From: Athripsodes cinereus
Lineage: Eukaryota; Arthropoda; Insecta; Trichoptera; Leptoceridae
Assembly (NCBI GenBank): GCA_947579605.1
Contig: OX388317.1
Location: 11,551,384-11,615,383, forward strand
Length of the DNA: 64,000 nt
Direction: 5' to 3'
Positions 1 to 11,587 of the stretch are shown here, piece after piece. Position 1 is the first letter of the stretch; each line of letters opens with the position of its first letter. Under the pieces are notes generated by a model. The model saw only the letters and a program-made list of their open reading frames with translations. It searched no databases and was not told the DNA's origin. The translations under genes were made by a program, and so were the position numbers.

Positions 1-394
1 CTAGTTTCTATGTATAGACTGCGCCAACTATGTATATAATATTAATGTATTGTAATTGTATGTTGAACATCACTACCTAAGTAACGCAGCAGCCAGTCAC
101 TTGATTTATGAACTAGGGAACATTTACGCAAAATAAGAGATATTTTTCTTTACACAACTATCCCTTCTTATTATACTCTATCTTTTTCACATCTTTCAAT
201 GCCCATATCTAATACAATATTTCTTCGATTATGTTATTTATTTTTATTATTAGTATATTCTCCGAAGGTGATTTCCATTAACGGTTTTATTTATTTTACG
301 AAGATTATTTTATTTTTTAATGAGATATTTTAAAACAATTTTTAACATTTTAAATTTTGCAAGACGCTAACCATTCTAAATGTCTTACTTTTTA
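1..394. other. AT-rich intergenic DNA, nothing recognised
   Basis: This stretch is AT-rich. I see no open reading frame of note, no repeat shared with the rest of the window and no RNA gene. Confidence 0.5.
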
Positions 395-486
395 TCGGCA
401 CAGGACAGAGAAGACGCCCCGTATGTTTATTATATCTTATGTTAGTCTACTGGCAATCCCACTTGTGGAAACTATGACGGTCTAGA
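395..486 (+). repeat. Family S repeat, diverged 3' end
   Basis: This is a worn copy of the high-copy non-coding family described at 48302-48560. The landmarks appear in the same order: a GGCACAGGACAGAGAAGAC block (GGCACGAAGAGGAC in good copies), a CATG/TTATATC block, then ACTGGCAATCCCACTTGTGG and a short end near 486. The CCCACTTGTGG half of the terminal hairpin survives. The short tandem tail seen in young copies is gone. Confidence 0.6.
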
Positions 487-574
487 TTGATATATAGAAT
501 AGGTGGTTTAATTTAGGACTTGAATCACAAACTTACATAGAAATGTTTTACCTATAATATATTAAATTGTGTTC

Positions 575-620
575 CATTTTCACTGCCTACACCACCTGGG
601 ATACGGCGCGAGTGTATAAC
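575..620 (+). repeat. RTE/Rex1-like LINE 3'-terminal fragment
   Basis: Only the last 40-odd bases of a LINE are visible. CACTGCCTACACCACCTGGG followed by ATACGGCGCGAG matches the better preserved ends at 4736-4797 and 19021-19097. In those copies this stretch encodes the last residues of the reverse-transcriptase ORF (...SAYPTWDTA, stop). Confidence 0.55.
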
Positions 621-703
621 GTATACAGCATGTTCGATATAGAATTTGTTTCTTTAGATTACTCGAATGAAATCACGTTTTTGCGATAAACTTTGTCTAT
701 GAA

Positions 704-1498
704 TTGTATTTATTGGTGAATTTATCTCAGAGTGGTATGCAAGAATGGTTGAGTAGTTTCGAGTCGGTTGCAAATAGAGCTGGCATGAGTATAAGCACAA
801 CTAAATCGCAAGTAATGGTTATAAGCCGAGAAGAAGTGCAGTGTGCAGTACATGTGAACGGGGCCCAACTCAAACAGATCTCGACATTCAAATACCTGGG
901 AGTGGAGTTCTCAGCAGATGGTCGACAAACAGCGTGCATAGACAAGAGGATTGTGTCGGCAGGAAATGTGCTGAAAGCGCTTAAAAACCCGATAATACGT
1001 AAATCCGAGCTGACCCAACGGACGAAAATGGCCATATTTAAGACAATATACCGCCCTATCCTCACATATGGACACCAGATTTGAATGCTCACAGAGAACG
1101 TGAGATCAAGGTTACAGGCAGCAGAAATGCGGTTCCTCAGGGGAGTGGCTGGTGTGTCATTGAGAGACCGTATAAGGAATACGTATGTTCGTGAGGCTCT
1201 CAAGGTAGAACCGGTACTCCTGCATATAGAGAGGTCGCAGTTGCGATGGCTGGGTCACGTTCTCCGCATGCCAGAAGACAGACTACCACTTAGATCTTTG
1301 GAGGCTGTGGGAGAGGGCAGAAGACCGGTAGGCCGTCCTAGAAGAAGCTGGCAAGGGCAGGTGTCAAACTTGTGTGTTGAAAGGTTTGGTTTGGAGTGGC
1401 CAGAGGTCCTGGAAGCAGCAGTGGACAGGGATCTCTGGAGGAAGTACCTAGGCGCAATGGGCCCCCGACCCAACGAGGACAAGGGGAAGAAGATGTAG
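704..1498 (+). pseudogene. LINE reverse transcriptase, C-terminal part (5'-truncated, one nonsense codon)
   Basis: The reading frame encodes the C-terminal region of a non-LTR retrotransposon reverse transcriptase, past the catalytic palm. Visible family hallmarks are NGAQLKQISTFKYLGVEFSA, IYRPILTYGHQ, LRWLGHVLRMPEDRLP and GRRPVGRPRRSW. The frame is continuous except for TGA at 1082-1084, just after the YGHQI stretch. In this family a tryptophan usually stands there, so a TGG to TGA change is likely. The catalytic YADD/FADD core is absent because the copy is 5'-truncated. The ORF ends at TAG 1496-1498, directly followed by a TATG tandem tail. The copy cannot be autonomous. It is RTE/Rex1-like by its C-terminus and tail type, but I am not certain of the clade. 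Confidence 0.85.
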
Positions 1499-1520
1499 GT
1501 ATGTATGTATGTATGTATGG
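1497..1520 (+). repeat. (TATG)n tail of the LINE
   Basis: About five GTAT units lie immediately after the stop codon of the preceding LINE ORF. This matches LINEs whose 3' end is a short tandem repeat instead of poly(A). The element at 25175-25620 ends in the same unit. Confidence 0.8.
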
Positions 1521-1688
1521 TGAATTTACTTTAGCGTAAAATTGCTTTTAATCATTGCAACGGGAAAAAAAATAAAAATGGTCATAAGAAGGATCATATT
1601 CGTTACAGAGAAACTAGATAATGTTGACCAGCTTTTACAGGCTATGTTTTTAGTATTGAGTTTTGAATAAAACAAGAGCACTTTTTTT

Positions 1689-1890
1689 CGTCCGCAAGGG
1701 TTCCGTCGGCCCGGGCGTCCCTCTTTCACAATACACCGTTCCTATGACAACGACATCAGACCGCAGGGAATGTCGTGGAAAAGGGTGACGCAATTGGCAC
1801 TGAGACGATCTGAATGGAGGAGGCTGGTTTCTGCCCTGTGCTCCCGAGAGGAGCGTTGAGGGGGATGTGTTGTATTGTATTGAATAAAAT
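1689..1890 (+). pseudogene. LINE family A, reverse transcriptase C-terminus
   Basis: One open frame from 1689 to the TGA at 1857-1859 reads RRPGRPSFTIHRSYDNDIRP and then SWKRVTQLALRRSEWRRLVS-ALCSREER. The basic GRP motif and the terminal EWRRLVSALCS block are typical of LINE C-termini. After the stop comes a GGGGATGTG and TGTATTGTATTG tract in place of a poly(A). Three further copies lie on the - strand at 19153-19320, 41483-41555 and 56117-56310. The last still carries a clean ATG-repeat tail. Everything upstream of 1689 is missing, so this is a 5'-truncated dead copy. Confidence 0.8.
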
Positions 1891-2837
1891 GTAAATAAAA
1901 TAAATTGCACGACGAACTGTATGAAGATCATTGAAGCAAAGAATGTGCATAAAGACAAGAGTTGGTGACACTGCAAATTTTCTACCTACTCCGCAAGGGA
2001 AGCAGCGTAATGATGTAAGGCGTACGTATTTGAATGATGAAAAAGTTCATATTATTCTTATTTTACTAAAATATTGACCAGCTAATGCTAAGTAATACCA
2101 GCTAATATCTTCATGTGTTAACGCATACCTCATGAATATTATTATCTCATTTCTAGGTTTGCGATGGATGTTAACACATTGTTGCAACTAACTAACCATA
2201 TAATATGTTATTTGCGTGGATTTATAAATTATTATTTGCTATTGGTAAGAAGTATCTGTTTTCCCATCTACGAATCAAACGATGAGTAAAGATGTATTGT
2301 AGTACATATAATTGGTTGCGGTGTCTTTTGAAACAACATTACTGCTGTAGGAAGAGGAGTCCATTAGATTCATAACATGTTTACCATTTTTATCAATGTG
2401 CTACGAACATTTTCTATCATAGTTATATGTATATTGTATTGTATACAAACTATTGTATTGTATATACGTATTCGTTCTTTGGCATCCCTATATAAACATT
2501 TATGTGTGCTCACTTGAATGTTTGCGTACCTACATATAATTTTTGGACCGAATTATTACTAGTCCAAACATAAGGAAGAACTTACAGCTAAGATTCAGAA
2601 AAAATAAAAGCTTATCGCTTATGATTGACTGAAAATGACGTCTTAGAATATTCCGGAAAACTTAGTGTAAGTGTGGATAAAGTCATACAACATAATCAAA
2701 GATCTTAATCGGGAAAAAAACACCATGGATTAATTGAAAAAAGCGTTTCGTTCTACTATTAATTAAACAAAATACGAGATAGACGTCTTGCGACTTCTTA
2801 AGTTATTGTCAATCTGAATGTTTTAAGGGTATGTAGA
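1891..2837. other. AT-rich intergenic DNA with one LINE tail fragment
   Basis: At 1980-2018 a fragment reads CTACCTACTCCGCAAGGGAA, then GCAGCGTAATGATG. It matches the 3' end of the LINE at 25175-25620 in + orientation. The rest of this stretch is AT-rich and shows nothing I recognise. Confidence 0.45.
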
Positions 2838-4105
2838 TATATATTTATTATTTATTTATTTATTTTATTCTTTACTGTACATTGTTTACAATAAAACAAA
2901 TTAACATACAAATATCATTTATACAATTCAATGCACAGAGGGCGAGTTTATCGCTAAAATGCGATGTCTTCCAACTAACCCGGTTATTAAAATCAAAAAA
3001 CAAAACAAAACAAAACAAAAAAGAAAAACCAGACATAAATATACATATCTACAGTAATATTATAAATATAAAAAAAAAAAAAACAAAAATACAATACAAA
3101 GCAAGCAAATGAAAAAGGCACATGCAGGCAACAATGTACTCATGGACACATAATAATAAAAAAAAGTACATACACACACTGCCGCGTGCACATGCATAGG
3201 GGAAAGGGTTTTAGGAGTCAGATGCTAAATTCAGTGAAAGGAAGTGATTTTTGACAGCTTGTCTGAAAGAAGGAAAAGTTGTTATCATTCTGATTTTTGA
3301 AGGAAGATTGTTCCAACAGCGAGCACCATGAACAAGAAATGAGTTGGACAGAAAGTTCGTACTGTGTGCTGGTACTGCTAGAAGACGCTCTCTGTTGGAT
3401 CGCAAAGGTAAACCATGACTCGCCAGATACTCGAATTTTTCTTTAAGATAGTATGGGGAGGACGTTAAAAATAATGTTTTAAAAACTAGACACAAAATGT
3501 GAAGATCACGTCTTTGACGTATGGTGGTCCACTTCAGCTGATTTCTGTAAGAGGTTATGTGATCAGTTTTTTTGAGGTTAAAAATATATCGGATGCCTGC
3601 ATTTTGTAGTCTCTCAACTTTAGTCAAAAGATCTTCATTTAGATCAATAAAAGCAATGTCTGCATAGTCAAGGATCGGTATTAATAAGGATTGAACGAGT
3701 AGGATTTTGGTCTTAATTGGCAAGAATCTTTGGAGTCTTTTGAGATTATGCAACGAATAAAAGATTTTTTTGCGAATGGAATTAATATGTTGTTGCCAAG
3801 AGAGTCTCTGATTTATAATCAGACCAAGATTCCTAACCGTTTTTGAATATGGAACTGTATCTTGATTCATTTGGGTGGGAGGCAGCTTCAAATTGTTGAG
3901 TTTACCAATTAAATGGTGGCTACCTATAAATATTGACTGTGATTTGGATGGGTTAAGAATAAGTCCATTGCTGGAAGCCCAAGCGGCTATTTGTTTTAGG
4001 CAATGTGATTTACAGTCAATTGCAGTTGCAAGGTCAACTAACTTAAAGTGAGTATAAACCTGCAAATCATCAGCATAGAGATGATATTGGCAGGATATAT
4101 ATACA
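2838..4105 (-). mobile_element. LINE family B, 5'-truncated, with intact RT C-terminal ORF and 3' UTR
   Basis: On the - strand an uninterrupted ORF (stop at 3211-3213, usable frame up to about 4100) encodes the second half of a Jockey/CR1-type reverse transcriptase. It opens at the catalytic motif YHLYADDLQVYTHF, so truncation fell just before the palm motif C. It continues through ILNPSKSQSIFIG, VRNLGLIINQRLSW, LLVQSLLIPILDYADI and the C-terminal ARCWNNLPSKIR block. There are no internal stops in about 295 codons, which suggests a fairly recent insertion. Below the stop lies a 3' UTR of about 370 bases with long T/A homopolymers, the conserved GGGTTAGTTGGAAGACATCG block near 2965, and a terminal (AAAT)n tail at 2838-2860. 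The same 3' end recurs at 16901-17845, 18008-18160 and 31320-31465. Confidence 0.88.
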
Positions 4106-4119
4106 TATATATACAAGAC

Positions 4120-4735
4120 AAAAATGTTTTTCTGATGATTAAACTTTGATACAATAAGAAGTCGAATGTCATCTCTCTCGTGTTAGTTAAATCTACAGTA
4201 GAACTTAATTGTCAGTTGCCAATATTGTCAATGGCCAGTGTGCCATTTGAATGAAACGCCTACATTTCAATTTATCCAACTATAATACTTATGCAATAAA
4301 TAAAAAAACTTATTGATAACAATAAAAACGGGTTTTCAAACCTTTTCATCAATTCATCGTTATTTCTGACGGAGCTGGGTTAGTTAGAACAAGTTGGGTA
4401 ATATTTTCAGTTCTTTTTCTATTGTATAAGCGTAAGCAAAAAGTGCTTAATGGTCGATACAGTCACTCTGTGTCATTATTTATTTTTCATAGTATTATTA
4501 TACTACATGGAATAGATATTTTTCTATTTACTATCCCCGAATATAATTGAAATAGGAATGAATACATAATGCTGTAATAAAATATAACAACAAAAAAACA
4601 TACTTATATTATATTTTTGTATCAAATAAAAACATAGGTCTTTTTCTATTTCAAGAAACAGTGACGTATTTTGTTATATCAATAATTCACATTTACGTAA
4701 TTTAGCGAGAACATGCATTTTTATTTTACATTATT
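4120..4735. other. AT-rich intergenic DNA, nothing recognised
   Basis: No coding frame, shared repeat or RNA gene seen. Confidence 0.45.
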
Positions 4736-4797
4736 CCGTTCCGTTCTCTCTGCCTACCCCACTTGGGACACGGCGTGAGGGAATAGTATAGTATAAT
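4736..4797 (+). repeat. RTE/Rex1-like LINE 3' terminus with (TATAG)n remnant
   Basis: TTCCGTTCTCTCTGCCTACC followed by CCACTTGGGACACGGCGTGA encodes the terminal residues RSVLSAYPTWDTA and a stop. It is followed by GGGAATAGTATAGTATA. This is the very end of the LINE family seen more fully at 29138-29378 (- strand). It is severely 5'-truncated. Confidence 0.75.
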
Positions 4798-5389
4798 TTT
4801 ACATATATATCACAGTAATTGGTTAACATAATTTGTAAATTTATTGAAAATATATTTGACATAAAACAATCGGAACAATCTTTTGGAACCTATTCAACGT
4901 TGGCCAGTTTTTCTATTTTGATTTAAAAAAATATTAAAAAAAAAAATTGGCAAACAGGAATGTATGTATACAAAGACTCACTACAAAGCTAGGAATAAAA
5001 CGCATTGACAAGATGAGTAATATTTTTGTTTCTTGAAGAATTATTTTCAGTATTGACAAAATAAGCTATATTTTTGTTTACTCAAGAATTATACATCAGT
5101 AATTCAAAAAAGAGAAATTAACCAAGATATAAAGGTACCCTTGGACGTGTTTAGCTTTTTAAGGGAAAACTCCCGAAAACATATTTTTTGATTTGAAAAT
5201 TAGCACAGATGTGAGATTTTTAATAACATCCACAGGCTTTATTTATCGAATTAACTGAATTTAATGTTTCAGTGTTATAAATTATAAAATTCGTTGTTAT
5301 TATTTTATATGTGTAGTTTATAACATAATCTGCTCATAAATACATATGTTTTAGGATTAAGTTACAAGTATTAACACAATATTTTAGGA
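4798..5389. other. AT-rich intergenic DNA, nothing recognised
   Basis: No feature supported. It directly precedes the family C LINE, and its right part could include that element's 5' UTR, which I cannot delimit. Confidence 0.4.
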
Positions 5390-5396
5390 TGCGCCC

Positions 5397-6080
5397 TTGA
5401 AGTGGATTTATTCCACAAAACGGCGCATTATAAGTTGTCTATTATATGAAAACCTCATCACTAAAATGAATGAATTATCATATAAATTGTGTCTCATTGA
5501 TGAATTAATGGCCGAGAACCTGCTTCTAAAAGAAAGAATAAATAATTTGGAAAATAAAGTGAACAAATTGGAGAACAGCAAGACTAATGACGTCAGTGAA
5601 ATGGATTCCATGGCTACTGAAATCGAGGAGAGACATAGAAGAAGGAACAATGTTATCATCTGTAATATGGAGGAAAGTTTATTGACAGAGCGAGATGAAA
5701 TTATTAAAGATGACAAGATGAAGGTGTACAATTTACTAAAGCATGCTGACCAATCAATATCTAGTTCGGAGTTAAAGTGTTTTAGATTGGGTAAAAGGTA
5801 TAGTAATAAACCAAGACCAGTTAAAGTTTTACTTAGAAATAGTAACCAAGTAGTCGAAATTTTGAAAAATAAAATACATTTACCTAAAAATATTAAGTTG
5901 TATAAGGATCAAACTGTTATCCAGCGAAATCAATATATAAGGTTGAAAGAAGAACTAAATGCAAGGGTTGAGAATGGCGAAAAAAATTTGGTGATAAAAT
6001 TTATTGGAGGTAGTCCTAAAATTGTAAACATTAAAAATTCAAAAAACTCCTATGCTACCTACAAAACGTACGGGGCATAA
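5397..6080 (+). CDS. LINE family C ORF1 protein (coiled-coil, nucleic-acid-binding type)
   Basis: The open frame has 227 codons. Translation more likely starts at the ATG at 5466 (MNELSYKL...), since the frame begins at TTG without an upstream ATG. Residues about 38-62 form a heptad-type coiled coil (ENLLLKERINNLENKVNKLE), which would trimerise or otherwise oligomerise the protein. It is followed by the basic EERHRRRNNVIICNMEES block, typical of LINE ORF1 proteins where the RNA-recognition-like domain begins. The C-terminal third is lysine- and arginine-rich with ...VKVLLRNSNQVVEILKNKI..., as expected for RNA binding. I see no zinc knuckles. By family knowledge it would coat the element RNA. 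Function in this copy is unproven. Confidence 0.75.
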   Translation: MKWIYSTKRRIISCLLYENLITKMNELSYKLCLIDELMAENLLLKERINNLENKVNKLENSKTNDVSEMDSMATEIEERHRRRNNVIICNMEESLLTERDEIIKDDKMKVYNLLKHADQSISSSELKCFRLGKRYSNKPRPVKVLLRNSNQVVEILKNKIHLPKNIKLYKDQTVIQRNQYIRLKEELNARVENGEKNLVIKFIGGSPKIVNIKNSKNSYATYKTYGA

Positions 6081-6088
6081 ACACCAAA

Positions 6089-8758
6089 TTGCATGACCTT
6101 CGCCAGTCTCTTCCTCATTTTACTTATGAAATAATTCTACTAACAGAGACCTGGCTGAGCCCTTGTATTGGTAATTCTGAAATTGGTTTCTCCAGCAACT
6201 ATAATGTTTATAGATGTGACAGAAATCCGCTTACTAGTGGTAAATCGAGGGGTGGTGGTGTACTCATAGCAGTATCAAAAACTTTATCAAGTAGAATATT
6301 GGTTACCAAACATAAAAATATTGAGCAGCTTTTTGTATTAGTGAAACTCCCCTTTGAATCTGTTGTTTTTGGATGCGTGTATTTTCCACCGGGAGCAGAT
6401 ATTTCACTTTATAGAAATTATTGTGAAGAGGTAGAGATATTGCGATCAAAATACAAAAAACATAAACTAATTTTAACTGGCGATTTTAATCTACCTGACT
6501 GTGAATGGAGAACCGTACACATAGCTGATAATGAACACTGTCCTGCTGAGTTACAAATTGCTAGTGATACTAACAATGAAAAAGCTTCTGAAATTGTTGA
6601 TTTAGCTAACTTTTTCGGACTTTTGCAAATAAATAATGTTGTTAATAGTCTTGGTAGAACTCTGGATCTTGTTTTTACCTCAGATTCTAATGCAACAGTT
6701 GTCAGCAAGTCTTCCTCAGTTCTCCTACCGGTTGATAGCTACCATCCCCCCCTCGATATTGTAATTACTTCACGTTTGCGAAATATGGACAACAAACTAA
6801 TCCTTAAGAGAAATTTCCACGGAGCGGATTACCCACTAATAAACAATTGTTTGGAAAATATGGATTTTACTTTCTTATCGAACATTGCTAATCTGAACAC
6901 TGCTGTAGAACTCTATTACTCCAATTTAGAAACTTGCATTGATGCCTATATCCCGGAAACGTGTTTTAAAACTTCTCAATATCCGAAGTGGTTTAATGCA
7001 GAACTTAAACATCTAGTCATAAAAAAGAAACTAGCACATAAAAAATATAAAGAAACTTTAGATACAGATGACTATAATTATTTTTCTGGTTTACGCAGTC
7101 AGTGTTCTGAATTGTCAAAAAAATGCTACTCTCACCATATTGAAACTATTGAAAATAAATTGCCTGGAGATTCCAGAGATCTGTGGAGATTTGTCAATAA
7201 AATGAGGGAAGATCAGGTTGATATACCTTCGAAAGTGTTCTATAATAATCAGCATTCTGAATCTGCTCAGGGAGCAGCAAATCTGTTTGCTTCTTATTTT
7301 CAGAGTGTCTATGATATTCCATCTACACACTCACATACTGAACCTGATTTTACCTCCAATAGGATTATCGATCTGCCCTGCATAACAATTTCTCTTGACG
7401 AGGTAAAAAGTGCGATTCTTGCCTTAGACGCTTCAAAAACAGCGGGCCCTGATGGTATTCCCAACGTTTTTCTTAAAAACTGTGTAGATATTATTGCCAA
7501 ACATTTACATATTTTGTTTTCCTCCTCACTAAGATTGGGTATATTTCCAGATATTTGGAAAAACGGTTTTATAAGCCGAATACTTAAGAAGGGTGATAAC
7601 AGTCAAGTCATAAACTACAGACCCATATGTATCTTGTCCGCAATTCCTAAGCTTTTTGAGTCTTTGATTGTAGGGAAGATTAAACAACCTGTCAATAATG
7701 TAATTACTAATCTTCAACACGGTTTTGTTACCAAAAAGTCTACTCAAAGTAACTTGCTCATATATCAAAATTATATTATGAATACTCTTGCAATGAGAGG
7801 CCAAGTCGATTCCGTGTACACTGACTTCTCTAAAGCTTTTGACAAGATGTCACATTACATGCTATTACGCAAGTTACGTGGATACGGAGTCGACGATATT
7901 TTTTATCGATGGTTAGAAAGTTACTAAAGTGATAGGACTCTTAAAGTAAGAATGGGTAGTTGTATATCAGATGCAATATATGCATATAGTGGTGTCCCGC
8001 AGGGATCGCACTTAGGACCAATGCTGTTTAATATATTTATAAATGACATAGTTCAGATTTTCAGAGACATTGAGGTATTACTATTCGCTGACGACTTGAA
8101 ATTGTATAAATCTATAAAAAACACAGATGATTGTATAGTTCTACAACAGAACCTTGATTATTTGAATAATTGGTGTAAAGAGAATAAACTTGACCTTAAT
8201 ATAGCCAAGTGTCAAGTCATTCAATTTCACAAGACCAGATCTAAAGTTTCATACAATTATACCATAGATGGTATGGTACTTGAGTGTGTCTCAAATTTGA
8301 GAGATCTGGGTATTACCTTCTCTGAAGATCTGACTTACAACTTACATATTGAGGAAATTGTCAGTAAGGCCATGAGAACTTTAGGGTTTGTTTTCAGACT
8401 GGTTACTGATCTCCGTTTGATTCAGTCTTATAGACTACTTTTTGTTTCTCTCGTGAGGCCATTATTGGAGTATAACACTGTAATATGGTCTTCAAATTAT
8501 AATATCCACATCAGTGGCTTGGAGAGAGTACAGAGAAAATTCTTGAGGCTGATCAACTATAAGTTAGTGTTACCGGTGGAAAATATTGACTACCCGGCTT
8601 TGATGAATGAGCTTCGACTCCTCAGCTTAGAAAACCGTAGAAAAGTGTTTCATCTTTGTTTTCTTCATAAGCTTCTCAATGGAGAAATAGATTGTCCCGA
8701 ATTAATTGAACTGATTCAATTCAACATACCTACCAGAAGTACCAGACAGTTTATCTAA
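6089..8758 (+). pseudogene. LINE family C ORF2: endonuclease and reverse transcriptase with one premature stop
   Basis: The N-terminal part has the endonuclease/exonuclease/phosphatase signature: LLTETWLSP, SRGGGVLIAVS, FGCVYFPPGAD, LILTGDFNLPDCEW and a DSYHPPLDIVI motif that keeps the catalytic D..H pair. A linker leads to reverse transcriptase: DASKTAGPDGIPNVFLKNC, NYRPICILSAIPKLFE, palm A YTDFSKAFDKMSH, B YSGVPQGSHLGPMLFNIFIN, and C LLFADDLKLY with both aspartates. TAA at 7925-7927 splits ORF2 between palm A and B. The downstream part stays in the same frame, so the lesion is a point nonsense, probably from a leucine codon (TTA to TAA). The frame is open upstream of 6089 into the end of ORF1 (QNVRGINTKLHDL), so the true start is near 6040. 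The product would nick target DNA and prime reverse transcription. Confidence 0.9.
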
Positions 8759-9293
8759 ATATAAACATGACATTATAAATTGTTTTAATGTATAAATTAA
8801 CAATGGGCATTTCGAAGTATGTTTGGCTATTAATTTGAATTTTTGCATATGTATTATTGTTCCTTCATCTATTAGTGACAATTTATTATATAATTGATAT
8901 ATACCTATTTAATTTCTGACATCTTGCTGAATTATTTATTATTTTTTTTTGACATTTTAATTATCTATTACAATTCATATATATGAATTTTTTTTTCTTC
9001 TATCTACTTGACATCTCCTTACTGTATCAAAATAATTGTTCTTGACATTTATCAAACCTTTGTTGACATTTACACTCTCACCACAATGTTTTGACTTTTC
9101 TAATTGTTTTGTTTTGACTCATTTTATAATTGTTATAGTTTGATTTCCAATTGTATTGTTTCTTCGCCAGTTGTTGTTCTGTTCCAACTGTGTTGTGAAT
9201 GAGAATTATGTTTGTTTTTGTTTTGTATTTTTAACATGTAAAAGGCTCACGCCGTGGATTTATGTATAAATAAATAAATAAAATAAAATAAAT
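8759..9293 (+). repeat. 3' UTR and tail of LINE family C
   Basis: AT-rich non-coding sequence follows the ORF2 stop. It closes with AAAAGGCTCACGCCGTGGAT and a TAAA/TAAAA tandem tail. The GGCTCACGCCGTG-type block just before the tail recurs at 11719-11775 and, more loosely, at 10655-10760, both on the - strand. Confidence 0.7.
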
Positions 9294-10654
9294 TATGTAT
9301 AAATAATTATTATTATTATAAAAGTATTATATTGGTAGGTACTATGAATATAAATGTAGATTGAAAATAGTTTCTCTAACAAGCGAATCAAATTAAAATT
9401 ATACAATATGCATGTTTTAATGGGTTTGAAAACGATCAGTTATGTCAATCAGATGAAGGTCACAGTCTGCTCTGAAGAGAAGGTACTAAGAGAGTAACCC
9501 CCTGATCACCTTTAAAACTTTACCATTACAATTTAAATAGTACAACTTAGCTAGAGTAAAGTGAATACACGATTCTTTAATTAATGAAATAATTCTGTTA
9601 CTTATCTTCCAGACAGGTGAGACACCGGTCATTCTGACCTTCTGACCTTAGAAATTAGTTAGTTTATGTAGTTAGTACGGAAATTACATTAGATTAGTCT
9701 CGAACAAATACATTTGTACATAAATGTAGACATGTTTGTTGACTGTATACATTTTATGGTTCGTAGCAACAATTTCTCTAAATAAAATCTTGATGAAGAT
9801 TTATATTTCTTGGTGAACATTTAAATAAATATTACTGCTTCTCATTTTATTAGGTGATATTATATTATTATTTATATAATATCATCAATATAGATATTTT
9901 ATTACCAATATAATCCCCAAACATTTTTTTCAATATCATTTTGTATCTATCTAATTTATGTGTTTAACTTCTATTTTGAAATAAATTCAGTACAGTGAAA
10001 ATGTTTTGAGTATGAATGCTGCAATTTAATAAACATGTCACACGTTTCCTCAGTAAAACTTTCATATCTTTTTGAATATCTAACTTTGACTTAATATTTT
10101 AATATTTTTTCAATAAATAAGATACTTATAAAATATTTTTTAAATTAAACCCGCTCAGTAGATGAAATTTCGTAAAGAGTTATTATTCTACCTCTGTCTT
10201 TCCAAGTGATGGTATTTATTGAGTACAGATGAACATATTACGTATTTACTAACGGACTAAAATATTTGAGTCAATTGTTCAAATAAAATCCCATAGATTA
10301 CTAACTCAATTCAAGTATTTTATAGATATATGTGACATTAAATGTAAATTTTACAGAGTGTGATATAATGGTTTTTAATATGGATTATATTATTTCATTC
10401 ACCTATCACTTGTTTTATTATTAATAGAGAAATATACAAACAGTGTTGTTGTAATTAATTGTGTGTAATCCAAATGAATACAATAATAATACTAATACAA
10501 ATAACAATAATAATTCATCATAGTAGAGAATGTAATATTGTCGGTGGATTAATGTAACCTCCTATGTGCAGTTTATAAGATTTTACAGGAAAAAAAACAG
10601 TTTTGCTGGATGACGTTTTCTATGTGTCTGATTCGTTATGCATTATAGAAATTA
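9294..10654. other. AT-rich intergenic DNA, nothing recognised
   Basis: No supported gene, RNA or shared repeat in this stretch. Confidence 0.45.
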
Positions 10655-10760
10655 TTATTTATTTATCAATTCACAAAATATATACGGCTTGCGCTTTTTT
10701 ACAATCAACATGAACCAGAAAATTATACAGTCTTCAATTACAAAAATAAAATCAAGCAAT
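10655..10760 (-). repeat. Probable LINE 3' end (family C relative)
   Basis: Read on the - strand this ends AAAAAGCGCAAGCCGTATAT followed by a TAAATAAATAA tail. It parallels the GGCTCACGCCGTG plus TAAA tail of family C. The match is short and diverged. Confidence 0.4.
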
Positions 10761-11565
10761 GAAAACCAAAAATATGATACATAGCTAGATACATAAGCAC
10801 TCTATGAACAAATGCATATAGACATACATTTATAGTTAGCTCAGTCACATGGTATTTATAAACCGAATTTAGGCATTCAAGTGTACAGTGGAGTATCTAT
10901 CAAAACATTTTTCACTACAATACTATTAATGACCGCATATCTATGCATTTTATACATATTAGGTAAATACTATTTAGTTTAATTCTTAAAAAAAATGAAA
11001 TTTAAGGCATGATTCGAAAAAATTAACAGAATTGTTTTTTAATACAATCATGTGAGTTATCACGAATTATCCAAGAAAAAGCTGCACTTAAGAGATTGAA
11101 TACTACTCGGTAAATTTATCTCAGCGAATAGTTTATTTCATCGGTAGATGTGGCTCAATGAAACGAATAATTTGGTATCAGTATTTTTTTTTAATTGGCA
11201 CATGCGAGGTTTCATTGGTCCACCGACGATATATTATAAATGTGTTAGGTACTTCTACTACTAATAATAATTAGAAAGAGATGCTCATTATACAAATTCA
11301 TATTGTATTGTTTATTCTCTATACTTTCCTCAATGTCATACTATATACTTACTTAGGTTATCATTATATGTGGATATAAATGTCAGATTGAAAGATATCA
11401 TTTCTTCAACTGTGAAATTTTCACTTACTCGTGGCATAATATTATCCGCATGCAAAGTGTTGCGGCTTTGAAATTATTAAAAAATCTTATAACACCTATC
11501 AAATTTTTGCATTAACGTTTTTCCCATCTGGAAATCTGAAAACATCGTATTTTTTGGGTTGTTTA
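10761..11565. other. AT-rich intergenic DNA, nothing recognised
   Basis: No supported feature. Confidence 0.4.
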
Positions 11566-11587
11566 CACTTGCGCAAGATCAGATAGC

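Larger units (their letters stand above)
5390..9293 (+). mobile_element. Nearly full-length LINE family C (Jockey/CR1-like), ORF1 + ORF2 + 3' UTR
   Basis: This is the most complete mobile element of the window. ORF1 (5397-6080) has a coiled coil. ORF2 (about 6040-8758) has an apurinic-type endonuclease followed by reverse transcriptase. A 3' UTR of about 535 bases ends in a short (TAAA/TAAAA)n tail near 9293. ORF2 begins inside the end of ORF1 in another frame, the usual LINE arrangement. Only one lesion is visible in ORF2 (TAA at 7925-7927). The 5' limit is uncertain because no 5' UTR or target-site duplication was recognised. A 50-base relative of the tail lies on the - strand at 11719-11775. 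Confidence 0.85.

Noticed and set aside
727..1203. Minus-strand open frame of 158 codons over the LINE fragment
   Set aside because: It is the antisense shadow of the LINE coding frame and has no domain of its own.
3211..4116. Host protein-coding gene on the - strand
   Set aside because: The YADD motif and C-terminal blocks identify a LINE reverse transcriptase. Its N-terminus is simply the truncation point.
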